Source of the DNA: Sediminibacillus dalangtanensis
Lineage (GTDB): Bacteria > Bacillota > Bacilli > Bacillales > Amphibacillaceae
Reading direction: 5' to 3'
NCBI RefSeq assembly: GCF_017792025.1
Contig: NZ_CP046956.1
Coordinates: 310,001 to 374,000, forward strand
DNA length: 64,000 nt
Under the pieces are notes generated by a model. It was given only the letters and a program-made list of their open reading frames with translations. It did no database searches and was not told the origin of the DNA. The position numbers were made by a program, and so were the translations under genes. Positions 33,715 to 41,970 of this stretch are shown here, one piece after another (the stretch's first letter is position 1; each line of letters begins with the position of its first letter).

Positions 33715-35799
33715 ATGAAAAAAACAAACAAGGGAAGGTTCCTCCTTCCTTTTTTTATAGGAACGGCGATCATGATTGCTGGCTGTAGTAAAACAAATGA
33801 TAATGGAACATTAACCGAGTCGGCAAAATCAGCAGTCAGCTATGATGCTGAGGATACGTACAGCGAATGGGAAGAGCAAGATGCTACGAACATCACTTTT
33901 GATGATCAGTCAATTGACGTAGAAGATGATAATAACGGTGTCATAGTCAATGAGAATACAGTAGAAATCCATACCTCTGGCACCTATGTTTTAGAAGGAA
34001 GCGCAACAGACAGTCAGGTACTTGTGGATGCAGAGGATGAAGGAACCGTTCGACTGATACTGAACGGACTGTCATTAGAGTCAACATCAACCGCTCCTAT
34101 TTTTGTCAAACAGGCGGATAAAACCGTTATTTCAGTAGAAGAAGGGACAAGCAATACCCTCACGGATCCTTCGGAATATGTATATGAAGAGGATACCGAT
34201 GAACCGAAAGCGGCCATCTACAGCAAGGATGATCTGACGATAAACGGAACAGGCAATCTAAATGTAAACAGCAATTATAATGATGGAATCACAGGCAATG
34301 ATGACTTGAAAATCATTGGAACAACGATAGACATTACAGCAGAAGACGATGGCATCGTGGGACGTGATTTGTTTGCAATGAATGAAGCGCTGATTACGAT
34401 CGATGCAGGCGGAGACGGGGTGAAATCCTCCAATGATACGGATGAAGATAAAGCAAACGTCGTATTGGAAAGCGGCTCCTTAATCATAAATGCTGGCGGT
34501 GACGGTGTACAGTCAGAAAACACGGTAACCATATTGGACGGAGAATATGAGATTACGGCCGGAGGAGGCAGTCCGGAAACAATCGAGGCTACAACCGAAT
34601 TTGGAGGTGGCTTCGGCGGTCAGAGACAGGGCGCAATGCCTGGTGGACAGGACTTCTCCGAAGATAACATGCCGGCGGAACGGCCGGACGGTGCAGAGGG
34701 AATGGAGCCACCGACAGAAGGTGATGGCGGTGAATTTGAAGACAGACAGCCTCCTGAACAGATGGAGGAAGAACAAGCACAAACTAATGCAGAAACAGAA
34801 GAAGACGATACACCAAGTACCAAAGGAATCAAAGCAGAAAACAGTCTGGAAATCGCAGGTGGCACCATTGCGATCGATGCGAATGATGATGCCTTGCACA
34901 GCAATAAAGAATTGACCGTTGCAGCTGGGGAAATGACGTTGGCCACCGGAGATGATGCGGTTCACGCAGATGAGGAAATCATCATCACGAATGGTTCCAT
35001 CCAAGTCGACAAAAGTTATGAAGGAATCGAAGCGGAATCAATAACGGTGTCAGATGGAACGATCCATCTTGCTGCAGAAGACGATGGTTTTAACGTGAAT
35101 GGCGGGACAGATCAGATGGGGATGCAAGGATTTTGGGAAAACCAAACGGAGAATGAAGAGGAAAGCACGGAAGAAGAAGCAGATCAAGGAAAATTGTTGA
35201 TTGAAGGTGGGTACATTTATGTCGATGCAAATGGCGATGGCCTTGACTCCAATACTTCCGCCGAAATGACAGGCGGCACGGTACTCGTGTACGGTCCAAC
35301 GAACAATGGCAACGGAGCCTTGGATTACGACCAATCCTTTGAAATCAAGGGTGGAACTTTGATTGCTGCTGGGAGCAGCGGGATGGCTCAAGGCGTTTCC
35401 GACAGCTCGGAACAAGCTTCGTTTATGATGACTTTTCCTGAAATGCTCGAAGCCGGTACTACGGTTTCCGTACAGGATGGCAATGGAGACATAGTTGTTG
35501 CGGTTGCACCCGAAAAGGATTTTCAATCGGTTGTCATCAGTTCACCAGATTTAAAACAGGACCAATCCTATACGCTTTACACAGATAATGGGCTGTCCGG
35601 CGATGAAACAGATGGATTCTTTGAAGATGCCACAATGGAAGGCGGCACAAAAGTGCTGGAGTTTTCGTTAACAAGTACGATGACGTATTTGGATGAATCA
35701 GGCGAAACCGAACAACCGAGCGGCATGTTTGGCGGCGGACGCGGACAAGGCCGACAAGGGCAGGATGACAATGAAATGCCCCAGCCACCATCCCAGTAA
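33715..35799 (+). CDS. Lipoprotein with carbohydrate-binding beta-helix (Cthe_2159-like)
   Basis: A 694-aa secreted lipoprotein: basic start, hydrophobic stretch and lipobox with Cys24 (MIAGC). The body is a right-handed beta-helix of repeated turns such as ISAEDDGI-, NAGGDGVQSEN-, DANDDALHSN- and DANGDGLDSNTS-like units. These resemble the calcium/pectin-binding Cthe_2159 family. Two low-complexity acidic insertions rich in Glu, Gly, Pro and Met (about residues 300-365 and 470-495), and a Gly/Arg/Gln tail, are unusual. The ATG at 33715 has AGGAGGG; upstream in-frame codons overlap the DUF4956 gene. Probably cell-surface attached, with the VTC/DUF4956 proteins as partners. Confidence 0.82.
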   Translation: MKKTNKGRFLLPFFIGTAIMIAGCSKTNDNGTLTESAKSAVSYDAEDTYSEWEEQDATNITFDDQSIDVEDDNNGVIVNENTVEIHTSGTYVLEGSATDSQVLVDAEDEGTVRLILNGLSLESTSTAPIFVKQADKTVISVEEGTSNTLTDPSEYVYEEDTDEPKAAIYSKDDLTINGTGNLNVNSNYNDGITGNDDLKIIGTTIDITAEDDGIVGRDLFAMNEALITIDAGGDGVKSSNDTDEDKANVVLESGSLIINAGGDGVQSENTVTILDGEYEITAGGGSPETIEATTEFGGGFGGQRQGAMPGGQDFSEDNMPAERPDGAEGMEPPTEGDGGEFEDRQPPEQMEEEQAQTNAETEEDDTPSTKGIKAENSLEIAGGTIAIDANDDALHSNKELTVAAGEMTLATGDDAVHADEEIIITNGSIQVDKSYEGIEAESITVSDGTIHLAAEDDGFNVNGGTDQMGMQGFWENQTENEEESTEEEADQGKLLIEGGYIYVDANGDGLDSNTSAEMTGGTVLVYGPTNNGNGALDYDQSFEIKGGTLIAAGSSGMAQGVSDSSEQASFMMTFPEMLEAGTTVSVQDGNGDIVVAVAPEKDFQSVVISSPDLKQDQSYTLYTDNGLSGDETDGFFEDATMEGGTKVLEFSLTSTMTYLDESGETEQPSGMFGGGRGQGRQGQDDNEMPQPPSQ

Positions 35800-35830
35800 A
35801 TAGCAAGCATGGTCAAAAATAAGAGGTCCA

Positions 35831-35888
35831 AAGAAAAATCGAACGATTCGACCCTTAAATAGTCGAACTCGTTCGATTCTTCTTTTCT
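35831..35888 (+). terminator. Terminator of the VTC-DUF4956-lipoprotein operon
   Basis: Long imperfect stem in which AAAATCGAACGATTCGAC pairs with GTCGAACTCGTTCGATTCTT around a ~9-nt loop, then CTTTTCTG. It is ~30 bases after the lipoprotein stop. Confidence 0.75.
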
Positions 35889-35960
35889 GAATTTTATTAA
35901 TTCGAATTAATATGGAAAATGATAAAGCAGCACTTTAATATGAATGGTAGCAAACACTCC

Positions 35961-36074
35961 GGCAAGGTACTTCGCTTTCCGCGGGCACGGCTTCAGCTAA
36001 CTTGGTAAAGAAAGTCGCTTTACCAAGTGGATCTTCAGCTCGCGCTGTTCCCGCTGGAGTCTACGTATCTTGCC
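35961..36074. repeat. Interspersed repeat, family A, copy 2
   Basis: A 114-bp element from GGCAAGGTACTTCGCTTTCC to GTCTACGTATCTTGCC, in reverse orientation to copy 1. Its middle has its own hairpin CTTGGTAAAG/CTTTACCAAG (about 36001-36027). Together with copy 3 it flanks ~300 bases of non-coding DNA as an inverted pair. Confidence 0.85.
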
Positions 36075-36372
36075 TCCGTTAGTTGAAGCGCTTCAACTTT
36101 AGTGAGAGATTCCTTGTTGAAGATAACCGTCACTTTCGGGAAATTAAGCCAACATTGAATCAATGTAAATCTCTCTATGCTAGTAATTGTGGTCTTCAGA
36201 ACACTTTGTTGGCGGAAGTGAAATAGAAACTCCTCTGCTGATTTAGCCATAGAGAGTCTATTAATTGCTTTTTAATGCTGTTCAAACTTATCTGATCAAC
36301 GTAAAGTAGTGAATGCTGGTTTGTTAAAATTACATCCACCATTCTATAAGCAGAACACTGTTAAATAGCGAA
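36075..36372. other. Non-coding DNA between an inverted repeat pair
   Basis: About 300 bases bounded by two opposed family-A repeats. There is no gene with a plausible start. It includes the palindrome TTGAAGCGCTTCAA at 36083-36096. Confidence 0.5.
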
Positions 36373-36486
36373 GGCAAGATGCGGAGACTCCTACGGGAGC
36401 AGCACGAGCTGAAAATCCCGCAAGAAAGCGATTTATGCTTTCTGAGGAAGTTGAAGCCGTGCCCGTGGAAAGCGTAGTGTCTTGCC
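36373..36486. repeat. Interspersed repeat, family A, copy 3
   Basis: A 114-bp element from GGCAAGATGCGGAGACTCC to AAAGCGTAGTGTCTTGCC, in the same orientation as copy 1 and opposite to copy 2. The outer ~40 bases on each side match copy 2 reversed, whereas the central part has a different hairpin (AAAGC-N7-GCTTT, about 36425-36441). It lies ~140 bases before the response regulator. Confidence 0.85.
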
Positions 36487-36626
36487 GCAGCGATTAGAAG
36501 CACTCATCAAACAGCAGAACTTAAAGGAAGTTTATATTGGTAGAATCATTGTTGGTAATCGCCTGGATAATATCAGGAAAGAAAGGCTAACTTTCTATGA
36601 TAAAATAACCTTGGGAGTTGAAAAGA

Positions 36627-37307
36627 ATGAGCAGAGTGTTGATCATAGAAGATGAAGTCGCCATTAGCAAAGTACTGAATGTTTATTTACAAAAAGCCGA
36701 TTTTGAAACAAAAGTAGTAATGGAAGGCAACCAGGCTATCCCGGCTTTTCAAGAATGGAGTCCGGATTTAGTATTATTAGACATTATGCTCCCGGGAATA
36801 GACGGCTGGCAAATACTAAAAGAAATAAGAGAAATAAGCACATGCCCTGTTATCATGTTGACTGCTCTAGGCGACGTCAATTACCGGCTGGACGGTCTGA
36901 ATGGCGGGGCAGACGATTATATTACAAAACCGTTTATCGGGGATGAAGTAATCGCAAGAGTGAATGCCGTGTTACGCAGATTCCGCACCGATGATAACCA
37001 ATTGAAAAAGTTCGGAGCCCTGCATATTGATCACGAGGCACACCGGGTCCTCCTCCATCAAAAAGAAATCGAATTAACACCACGTGATTTAGCATTGCTG
37101 TTATTTTTATCCGAGCATCCGAACAAAACGTTTACGAGAGATCAACTGATCGAGCAAGTATGGGGCTGGGATTATGAAGGCAGCGACCGGGCTGTCGACT
37201 TATCAATCAAACGGTTAAGAAAATCATTGAAAGATTGGTCCGGTGAAGAAGGAGAAATAAAAACGCTCAGAGGGGTGGGGTATCAGTTCCGTGTTCAAGA
37301 AAAATAA
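36627..37307 (+). CDS. OmpR-family response regulator
   Basis: A 226-aa two-component regulator. The receiver domain has EDE at the N-terminus, the phospho-acceptor Asp52 in LVLLDIMLPG, Thr in VIMLTALGD and Lys in YITKPF. The C-terminal winged helix has ELTPRDLALLLFL, a VWGWDYEGSDRAVDLSIKRLRK recognition region and TLRGVGYQF. The ATG at 36627 was preferred over TTG 36618 because TGGGAG is then well spaced. It overlaps the kinase gene by 17 nt. Possibly regulates the upstream VTC/lipoprotein operon; this is from position only. Confidence 0.92.
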   Translation: MSRVLIIEDEVAISKVLNVYLQKADFETKVVMEGNQAIPAFQEWSPDLVLLDIMLPGIDGWQILKEIREISTCPVIMLTALGDVNYRLDGLNGGADDYITKPFIGDEVIARVNAVLRRFRTDDNQLKKFGALHIDHEAHRVLLHQKEIELTPRDLALLLFLSEHPNKTFTRDQLIEQVWGWDYEGSDRAVDLSIKRLRKSLKDWSGEEGEIKTLRGVGYQFRVQEK

Positions 37308-38730
37308 AAAAGTATCATTACAGCGATATTGGACAACCCGATACCTGATTACACTTGTGGTTGGACTTGCGGTTATCACGGTTCTTTCAGCGATGTGGAT
37401 TCGCCATACCACCTTGGAAAATCGACTGAATATGATGGAATTCATGGCAGAAGAAACAACCAACCGAATTGAAAATATGACGGATGAAACGCTGCCTCCT
37501 GAATTTGAGATACATCGCCTTTTGACAGATAGAGGCAGATTTATGAATGGAGAAAGCAATCCCATCATTTATGTAACCGACCTAGAGGGGACGATTATTA
37601 GTAGTAATTTGCCCCCACAATCCAATGGCCAGGAAATCCATTCCTCTATTTTGGAAAAAGAAGATACCATTCAAACCATCACTTCCGAAAACGAAGAACA
37701 AGCCGAACTTTATGTCGTGAAAAAGCCGATTGAAACGGAAGATGCGACACTTGGCTGGGTGCTCTATGTGGAATCTAAAGCGGAACTGACAAAAGTTCGC
37801 CAGGAATATGGACAATTAATGATCGTAATAGGCAGTCTGCTTATATTGGGCTGGATTGCCATTTATTTTATAACGGGCCGATTATCCAAACCGATTAAAG
37901 AAGTTGCAGCAGCTGCCAAACAAATAGAGGAGGGGAATTACGATGTGCGTTTTTCCACAGATGCGAAAGAGGAAGAGGTTCATGAGTTAATCACTTCCTT
38001 CCAGCAAATGTCGCAAAAGTTAGAGCATCTGGAAGCCCTCCGGACGGAGCTGTTGGCAGGGGTTTCCCATGAATTAAAAACACCTGTCACCTCGATAAGC
38101 GGACTGTTGCAAGCGATCGATGAAGGTGTCGTCGACAAAGAAGAAGCAAAAGAGTTTTTGCAGCTTTCCATCAGAGAATCCGAAAAAATGAAAAAAATGG
38201 TGGAAGACCTGCTGGCTTTTAATAAATTTGCAGCAAACGCAGTACCGGTTTCAATGGATACCTATTTGATCAATGAATTGATGATGGATACCCTGGACGT
38301 TTGGAAAAAAACCAACATGCAAGAAGGCGTACAAATGGATGTTTCGTTGTTGAAAGATGATCGGACGGTTGAAGTGGATCCTTTGCGCATCCAGCAAATT
38401 ATGACCAACCTCTTGAACAATGCTTCTCAGGCAATAGGGGACAAAGGAAGGATCACGGTAAAACTCCATACTACCCAGGATAAGGTAATGATCGATGTAA
38501 ACGATACTGGCGAGGGAATTCCGGAGCAGGAACAATCGTATATATTCGAGCGGTTTTACCGGGGAGAGAACAAAAAGTACAAAGTTGGCGGTTTAGGACT
38601 GGGACTGCCTTTCAGCAAAATGATTGCGAACGTGTTAGACGGTGAGCTCATGCTTGTTGAAAGCAGCCATTCCGGTACCACTTTCCGCGTTGAATTACCG
38701 CTTTCCGAACAAGCCCCTGCTGAGGAATAG
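37291..38730 (+). CDS. Membrane sensor histidine kinase
   Basis: A 479-aa kinase with helix 1 at about residues 17-36, an extracellular ~130-residue PAS/PDC-like sensor domain, helix 2 at about 168-188, HAMP (SKPIKEVAAAAKQIEEGNYD), H-box with His260 in GVSHELKTPVTS, N-box MTNLLNNASQA, G1 DTGEGIP and G2 GLGLGLPFS. Start GTG 37291 lies inside the regulator gene. The pair is complete and presumably self-contained. The signal is unknown. Confidence 0.92.
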   Translation: MFKKNKKVSLQRYWTTRYLITLVVGLAVITVLSAMWIRHTTLENRLNMMEFMAEETTNRIENMTDETLPPEFEIHRLLTDRGRFMNGESNPIIYVTDLEGTIISSNLPPQSNGQEIHSSILEKEDTIQTITSENEEQAELYVVKKPIETEDATLGWVLYVESKAELTKVRQEYGQLMIVIGSLLILGWIAIYFITGRLSKPIKEVAAAAKQIEEGNYDVRFSTDAKEEEVHELITSFQQMSQKLEHLEALRTELLAGVSHELKTPVTSISGLLQAIDEGVVDKEEAKEFLQLSIRESEKMKKMVEDLLAFNKFAANAVPVSMDTYLINELMMDTLDVWKKTNMQEGVQMDVSLLKDDRTVEVDPLRIQQIMTNLLNNASQAIGDKGRITVKLHTTQDKVMIDVNDTGEGIPEQEQSYIFERFYRGENKKYKVGGLGLGLPFSKMIANVLDGELMLVESSHSGTTFRVELPLSEQAPAEE

Positions 38731-38759
38731 TTGTGGGGCTTTACACAATAGGAGGAGTT

Positions 38760-38855
38760 ATGCGGCGGAAGCTTTACAGGTTAAGAGTGGGAGAATGGGA
38801 GGGCAATGGGATGCTTTGTCGAACTGGAAAGTTGGTGAACAGGAAAAGAGTATGA
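38760..38855 (+). CDS. Possible 31-codon leader ORF
   Basis: ATG 38760 lies 4 nt after a strong AGGAGG and opens a 31-codon frame ending in TGA at 38853-38855. That stop overlaps the ATG of the next gene (ATGA). The peptide is basic (starts MRRKLYRLRV, ends NRKRV). It could be a translated leader that couples expression of the radical SAM gene, or a chance frame. Only the ribosome site and the overlap support it. Confidence 0.4.
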   Translation: MRRKLYRLRVGEWEGNGMLCRTGKLVNRKRV

Positions 38856-39697
38856 ATACACAGTTGAAAGAAACGCATACGAAAAAAATTTTAACGGAAG
38901 CAAAAGGATACTTGAATGTTGGATTTACGCATTCCTTGAATCCATACAGCGGATGTGGATTCTCTTGTTTATACTGTTACGTTAGAGAAATGCCTATCCA
39001 AACGTTCAGAGATAGTACATGGGGAGAATGGGTCGATATTAAAGTAAATGCAGTCGAGAAATACCGCCATGAGATAAAAAAACTTCGCAAGAAACATTCC
39101 ACGGTGAATCTCTTCATGTCTTCTGCCACAGACCCATATCAGCCGATAGAACGCAAGGCAGGGATAACAAGGGGCCTGCTAGAGGAAATGGTTGAAAATC
39201 CCCCTGATTTTTTGCAGATCCAAACTCGCGGCCCTCTTATCACGCGAGATATCGATTTGCTAGTTCAGCTACAAGAGAAATGTAAAGTGCTTGTATCCAT
39301 GACAATTGAAACGGACAGAGAAGATATAAAGAAGCTATTCGCCCCTTATGCTCCGGGGATCCAATTGCGATTAAAGACGTTGAAAGAAGTCCACGAAGCT
39401 GGTATCTTCACCCAGGCTGCAATCTCACCGGTTTTGCCATTTACTCCTGACTTTCCAAAGGCACTGGAAAACATCGTAGACAGCATTTGGGTTGATACAT
39501 TGAATATCGGTGATGGAATGTTTGGAAAGCGTTCCGCTAGGTTAGGCATGCCCAGGTTATTTAAGGAAAATGGACTGGAAAAATGGTATCAAAAAGATAT
39601 CCACGTAAGAGTGGAAAAGTATTTTAAAAAATACTTCCCCGATCATATGGTAAGAGTTTCAAGAGAAGAAGCATTTCCGGAATTATGGAATAAGTAG
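38852..39697 (+). CDS. Radical SAM protein, spore photoproduct lyase-like (SPL family)
   Basis: A 281-aa radical SAM enzyme. The [4Fe-4S] ligands are Cys35, Cys39 and Cys42 in CGFSCLYCYV, followed by FMSSATDPYQPIERK and VSMTIETDRED typical of the SPL/Rv2578c group. It is not the true spore photoproduct lyase SplB, which is longer. The substrate is unknown. The frame is open back to 38642 inside the kinase gene. I chose ATG 38852 at the ATGA overlap; ATG 38795 is an alternative. Confidence 0.8.
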   Translation: MNTQLKETHTKKILTEAKGYLNVGFTHSLNPYSGCGFSCLYCYVREMPIQTFRDSTWGEWVDIKVNAVEKYRHEIKKLRKKHSTVNLFMSSATDPYQPIERKAGITRGLLEEMVENPPDFLQIQTRGPLITRDIDLLVQLQEKCKVLVSMTIETDREDIKKLFAPYAPGIQLRLKTLKEVHEAGIFTQAAISPVLPFTPDFPKALENIVDSIWVDTLNIGDGMFGKRSARLGMPRLFKENGLEKWYQKDIHVRVEKYFKKYFPDHMVRVSREEAFPELWNK

Positions 39698-39724
39698 TTC
39701 AAAAATTAAGTTGGGAATTCATAT

Positions 39725-39963
39725 AAGAAAAGCGTAAGCGCCTTGGTCACCCCCGACAAGCTTAAGCCCAGCCTCGAAGTGGCGGTCTTTTGCCACCCAG
39801 AGGCTAGGCTTAAGACCTCGAGGGGGTAGGCGCTGCAGCTAGACAAGAAAAGCGCAAGCGCCTTGATCACCCCCGACAAGCTTAAGCCCAGCCTCGAAGT
39901 GGCATCTTTTGCCACCCAGAGGCTAGGCTTAAGACCTCGAGGGGGTAGGCGCTGCAGCTAGAC
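39725..39963. repeat. Interspersed repeat, family B, two tandem copies
   Basis: Two ~120-bp units head to tail (39725-39844 and 39845-39963), almost identical. Each starts AAGAAAAGCG(T/C)AAGCGCC and ends GGCGCTGCAGCTAGAC. Internally CCCCCGACAAGCTTAAGCC pairs with GGCTTAAG-ACCTCGAGGGGG, and TCGAAGTGGC with GCCACCCAGAGG, so each folds into a long hairpin. A diverged third copy is at 56582-56760. Confidence 0.9.
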
Positions 39964-39995
39964 ATCTCTGAGATTTATACTTGCTTATCTTTTAA

Positions 39996-40040
39996 AAAAG
40001 AAGTCGGCCACTCCAAAAGGAAGAGACCGACTTCTTTAAT
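39996..40040 (-). terminator. Terminator of the betaine-binding protein gene
   Basis: Stem AAAGAAGTCGG / CCGACTTCTTT with A- and T-runs on both sides. It lies 10 bases after the stop of the minus-strand gene and may also serve the converging radical SAM gene. Confidence 0.8.
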
Positions 40041-40049
40041 TCTATTAAT

Positions 40050-40940
40050 TTATTTTACCCATTTATCAATCAGATCTTGATTCTCTTCGACCCACTTTTT
40101 CGCCCCGTCAAGCGGTTCTTCGGCATTTTCTGTGTAATCGATCAGCTCGCCGATTTGCTTATCATTCATCTTCCAATTTTTAAACCATTCGCTCACTTCC
40201 GGGTAATCTTCCGCAAATCCTTGTCTGGTGGCATGGTGAATCTTTTCCACACCGCCGAATGTTTCTTGCGGGTCCTCGAGGAATTTCAGATCATATTTAG
40301 AAAATATCCAATGCGGGCTCCAAAGCGGTGCCACGATTGGTTCCTCAGCTTTTACTGCTTCTCCAATTTCAGCCAACATCGCAGGTTCAGAGCTAGGCAG
40401 CAGCTCATAATCGAGATCATAGTCTTTAATTAATTGTTCGGTTACTTCCATCGTACCTGCGCCAGGATCAAAACCGACAATTTCACCATCGAACAGCTCT
40501 TTGTGGTCGTTTAAGTCCTCTACACTGTTTACTTCTTCCAAATAACTTGGCACGACAAGTCCTACTTTTGCGTTATCGAACCACGTTGCATCGGAGAAAT
40601 TGACCGTATCTTGGTATTTCTCCAGGTAATTGGCATCCTGAACAGGCAGCCATATTTCCAGGCTGGCGTCCAACTCGCCGTCTTCCAAAGCCTTCATTGT
40701 TGTACCCATATCCAGTACATTTAACTTCACGTCATAGCCTTTCTCTTCTAGGATGGCTTTCCACATATTTGTAACAGCAATATTTTCAGCCCAGTTAATT
40801 TGGCCGATCGTTATTGCTTCTTCGCCTTCTTCTGTTCCAGCTTCGCTGTTAGATTCTCCGCTTGTGTTTCCACATGCTGTCAATACTGCGAGCATGAGAA
40901 TCGCTAAAATAAGACTAAGCTCTTTTTTCCAAGTATTCAT
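40050..40940 (-). CDS. Glycine betaine-binding lipoprotein (OpuAC-like), orphan
   Basis: A 296-aa ABC-type substrate-binding lipoprotein with signal peptide and lipobox Cys23 (LTACG). OpuAC/ProX features include IGQINWAENIAVTNMWKAIL, LEIWLPVQD and the tryptophans in APLWSPHWIFSKY that would form the aromatic cage for the trimethylammonium group. No permease or ATPase gene is next to it; it would have to dock with a transporter encoded elsewhere. Its placement beside gbsR, betB and betA supports choline or betaine as ligand. GGGGAG precedes the ATG. Confidence 0.88.
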   Translation of the reverse strand: MNTWKKELSLILAILMLAVLTACGNTSGESNSEAGTEEGEEAITIGQINWAENIAVTNMWKAILEEKGYDVKLNVLDMGTTMKALEDGELDASLEIWLPVQDANYLEKYQDTVNFSDATWFDNAKVGLVVPSYLEEVNSVEDLNDHKELFDGEIVGFDPGAGTMEVTEQLIKDYDLDYELLPSSEPAMLAEIGEAVKAEEPIVAPLWSPHWIFSKYDLKFLEDPQETFGGVEKIHHATRQGFAEDYPEVSEWFKNWKMNDKQIGELIDYTENAEEPLDGAKKWVEENQDLIDKWVK

Positions 40941-40978
40941 GTTGAAAAAAACTCCCCTTTGTTCTTGTATATTTATTT

Positions 40979-41006
40979 AAATACATTTCAAATATTAAAT
41001 GTATTT
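40979..41006. promoter_or_regulatory. Inverted repeat upstream of betaine-binding gene, possible GbsR site
   Basis: Perfect 10-bp arms AAATACATTT / AAATGTATTT around 8 bases, about 40 bases before the start codon. It resembles the TTTAAATGTTA elements before gbsR and betB, so it may bind GbsR. That is inferred from sequence likeness only. Confidence 0.5.
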
Positions 41007-41078
41007 AGAAACAATTTAACGAAAAGATCAAAAGAATTCATCTCTTCTTTACAAAGAGACGATAACATTCCTATAGCC

Positions 41079-41113
41079 AGGTAGTCTATAGCCATCTTTC
41101 TATAGACTACCTG
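41079..41113. terminator. Hairpin after gbsR
   Basis: A 13-bp perfect stem CAGGTAGTCTATA / TATAGACTACCTG with a 9-nt loop, about 15 bases after the gbsR stop on the minus strand. It has no clear T-run, so it could be a terminator or an RNA stabiliser. Confidence 0.6.
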
Positions 41114-41129
41114 ATAACAACCTGTCCAC

Positions 41130-41681
41130 TTAATCGTGCTGGTCTTTCGGTAAAAACTCAAATATCTTGCCGCTTCTTATACTTGCAACTAAGTCATCCA
41201 ACCAGCGATAGTAGGTTTTGGATCCCTCTAGTTGATCATAGTACTTTTTTGCATCGGCAACGATTTCCGGTGTGCTGGTGGTCTCTTTTATGACATCTAT
41301 TAAATCTTCTTGTGCTTCCTCGATTGCTTCCATATTCATTTTTACTTCTCGTTCCCACATCTGACAATAAAACACCATGAAGGAACGAAAGAAATTTTTC
41401 TCCGCAGCATAGGTATGCTTCCGGGAGCCACGTGTAAATGTCTTTTTCACCATGGCTATTTCCTGGAGCTTACGTACACTGGTACTCATACTCGGTTTAC
41501 TCATGTCCAGCTCCGTACGCATTTCATCCAGGGTCATCTGATCTTTAAAATACATGGTCGCATATAAGTTTGCGGCCGATGGGGTTACCCCATATAAATC
41601 CATTGTCTCTGCAATGGCGCCAATCACTTTGTCCTTTGCTTCTTCTATTTTCATTCTTGATCTTTCTGTCGATTCACTCAT
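41130..41681 (-). CDS. gbsR: Choline-sensing repressor GbsR
   Basis: A 183-aa MarR/GbsR-type regulator. By family it represses glycine betaine synthesis and choline uptake genes until choline binds. It starts with MSESTERSRMKIEEAKDKVI. The winged-helix region is YGVTPSAANLYATMYFKDQMTLDEMRTELDMSKPSMSTSVRKL, with aromatic residues in the C-terminal part (FYCQMWEREV) that line the choline pocket in relatives. It is divergent from betB, as in B. subtilis. Confidence 0.92.
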   Translation of the reverse strand: MSESTERSRMKIEEAKDKVIGAIAETMDLYGVTPSAANLYATMYFKDQMTLDEMRTELDMSKPSMSTSVRKLQEIAMVKKTFTRGSRKHTYAAEKNFFRSFMVFYCQMWEREVKMNMEAIEEAQEDLIDVIKETTSTPEIVADAKKYYDQLEGSKTYYRWLDDLVASIRSGKIFEFLPKDQHD

Positions 41682-41711
41682 AAAGTCGCTCCTTCGCGAT
41701 AAAGTAAAGCG

Positions 41712-41731
41712 CGTTAAATAACATTTAAATT
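41712..41731 (-). promoter_or_regulatory. Candidate GbsR operator before gbsR
   Basis: Minus-strand sequence TTTAAATGTTATTTAAC, with inverted arms TTAAAT/ATTTAA, about 35 bases before the gbsR start. TTTAAATGTTA recurs in the betB promoter region. Confidence 0.5.
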
Positions 41732-41879
41732 TTCTTCACAAAACTTATGTTATCGCGTTCAGATGAAATGTCAAATGGAAAATCGCAATCCGTGCCGGAT
41801 GCAATTGCCTGCTACCTGCATAACGACAACTATTACCGGGTATTTTGATTCTTCTTAAACTTACACGTTTTATTCTACT

Positions 41880-41938
41880 TTGACAGTCAAAAAAAGAAAT
41901 GATATGATTTTTAAATGTTAAATATATTTTTAATAAAC
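41880..41938 (+). promoter_or_regulatory. betB promoter with downstream GbsR-like operator
   Basis: TTGACA (41880-41885), 17-bp spacer and TATGAT (41903-41908) form a near-consensus sigma-A promoter. Directly downstream, 41909-41936, lies TTTAAATGTTAAATA followed by an imperfect inverted arm (TTTTTAATAAAC). A repressor bound here would act as a roadblock, as reported for GbsR. Confidence 0.65.
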
Positions 41939-41970
41939 TTAATCTAATTTGAAAATTGGAGTTGATAGTT

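Noticed and set aside
34513..35526. Minus-strand and shifted frames over the lipoprotein gene
   Set aside because: They are shadows of the repetitive GDG/NDD coding sequence; the lipoprotein frame has signal peptide, lipobox and ribosome site.
39706..39915. A 69-codon minus-strand frame with internal duplication
   Set aside because: It lies wholly in the two tandem family-B repeats; the duplicated peptide reflects the DNA repeat.
39725..39963. CRISPR array
   Set aside because: Only two long (~120 bp) units without spacers; these are hairpin repeats. No CRISPR-like array or cas gene was seen anywhere in the window.
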